The notes beneath the pieces were generated by a model. The model did no database searches. It had not been told where the DNA came from and saw only the letters and a program-made list of their open reading frames with translations. From Bacteroidota bacterium (GTDB taxonomy: Bacteria; Bacteroidota; Bacteroidia; Bacteroidales; UBA932): a stretch of DNA of 6,460 nucleotides. Of the stretch, positions 5,873 through 6,460 are shown in pieces (position 1 is the stretch's first letter; each line of letters begins with the position of its first letter). The stretch covers positions 1 to 6,460 of the forward strand of contig WRJW01000145.1 in assembly GCA_009778375.1 (NCBI GenBank). Reading direction: 5' to 3'. The translations under genes and the position numbers were made by a program.

Positions 5873-6460
5873 TTAGTTATTTTTTTTGAGAACCATAGCC
5901 GTACGCGCCGGCAGATAGAGAGATAGTTTATTATGAGGAGCTTGCCAAATAGTAAAGTGCTCTACTCGGACATCAATTCTGGAGAATCCTTCGAAAAGCG
6001 TGCTGTCGCTCTCTAAAATAATCGTGTATTTTCCGGCATCAACGCCAAAACTGTAGCCGCTATAAGATTGCCGGGGATGAAGATTGAATACAAAAAGAAG
6101 GCTCCCGCGCTTAAAGGCCAGCACTTTGGCAGCGTTGTCCTGCACCATGATTTGTGGAGGATACGCAAAGAGCGACTCTTTTTGCGCCATTCGAATCATG
6201 GCGGCGTCAAAGGCCTCCAAGCCCCTATACCTCAAATCGGGATGATCGGCTAAGCTCCATTGGCGGCGGGCATAGCCATAACTCCATCCGTTCCCCTCCC
6301 GCGGAAAATCGATCCATTCGGGATGGCCAAATTCGTTCCCCATAAAGGTGAGGTAGCCGTCTCCGGCGGTAGAGAGGGTGAGCAGTCGAATGATTTTGTG
6401 CAAGGCGACGCCTCGGTCTACCACCAAGTCTTTAGAGCCTGCATTCATCAAGTCGTACAT
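5873..6460 (-). CDS. glgB: 1,4-alpha-glucan branching enzyme, C-terminal part (5' end cut by window edge)
   Basis: The visible 195 codons are the C-terminal third of a GH13 branching enzyme, which makes alpha-1,6 branches by moving alpha-1,4-glucan segments. Diagnostic motifs are VDRGVALHK (visible residues 14-22), FMGNEFGHPEWIDFPREG (39-56), YARRQWSL (63-70) and, in the C-terminal all-beta domain (about 105-193), LLFVFNLHP (121-129). The GHPEW form with the following YARRQ resembles the eukaryotic (GBE1/plant) branching enzymes and the Bacteroidota enzymes, not the E. coli type. The methionine at the window edge (6460) is internal: it sits in the usual E-M-Y context just before the VDRG motif, so the real start lies upstream. 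The GH13 catalytic Asp/Glu/Asp regions are all outside the window. The gene ends with TAA at 5875-5873, and the debranching gene starts 24 nt later. Confidence 0.95.
   Translation of the reverse strand: MYDLMNAGSKDLVVDRGVALHKIIRLLTLSTAGDGYLTFMGNEFGHPEWIDFPREGNGWSYGYARRQWSLADHPDLRYRGLEAFDAAMIRMAQKESLFAYPPQIMVQDNAAKVLAFKRGSLLFVFNLHPRQSYSGYSFGVDAGKYTIILESDSTLFEGFSRIDVRVEHFTIWQAPHNKLSLYLPARTAMVLKKNN

Noticed and set aside
6458..6460. ATG at the window edge as the true glgB start
   Set aside because: The protein would begin after the whole GH13 catalytic core; the methionine matches an internal position in branching enzymes.

Overview
The window is a tightly packed, single-direction block of six protein genes, all on the minus strand. 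Transcription runs from the 6460 end towards position 1. The junctions are 24 nt, 2 nt, 4 nt, 12 nt and a 1-nt overlap, so there is no room for a conventional terminator or a separate intergenic promoter. The block reads like one operon, or a segment of one. Both edges cut a gene: the first gene (glycogen branching enzyme) lacks its 5' part and the last (M48 metalloprotease) lacks its 3' end.

The organism is most likely a member of the Bacteroidota, probably Bacteroidales. This is inferred from three things. First, the order branching enzyme, archaeal-type debranching enzyme, GT4-like glycogen synthase and GH57 amylase resembles clusters I know from that group. Second, the branching enzyme is of the eukaryote-like type common there. 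Third, most starts are preceded by A/T-rich leaders without a Shine-Dalgarno sequence. Base composition is close to half GC by eye, with AT-rich junctions.

Layout in transcription order: glgB C-terminal part (6460-5873); GH133-type amylo-alpha-1,6-glucosidase (5848-3926); GT4/GT5-like glycosyltransferase, a probable glycogen synthase (3923-2622); GH57 alpha-glucanase (2617-1421); LemA-family membrane protein (1408-842); HtpX-like M48 protease (842 to beyond position 1). The first four genes form a coherent alpha-glucan storage module: chain elongation, branch making, branch removal and alpha-1,4 hydrolysis or transfer. The last two form a common LemA/M48 membrane pair with no obvious metabolic link to glycogen.

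Nothing here is clearly a new system. The points most worth a second look are: the debranching enzyme departs from family motifs at three places, each losing an expected tryptophan; an A8 run at the synthase/GH57 boundary would fuse the two enzymes in frame if one A were lost; GH57 has a strong Shine-Dalgarno unlike its neighbours; the LemA/M48 pair is attached to a glycogen operon; and a 7-bp direct repeat lies between glgB and the debranching gene. No RNA genes, CRISPR arrays, mobile elements or gene-free stretches longer than 24 bp were seen.
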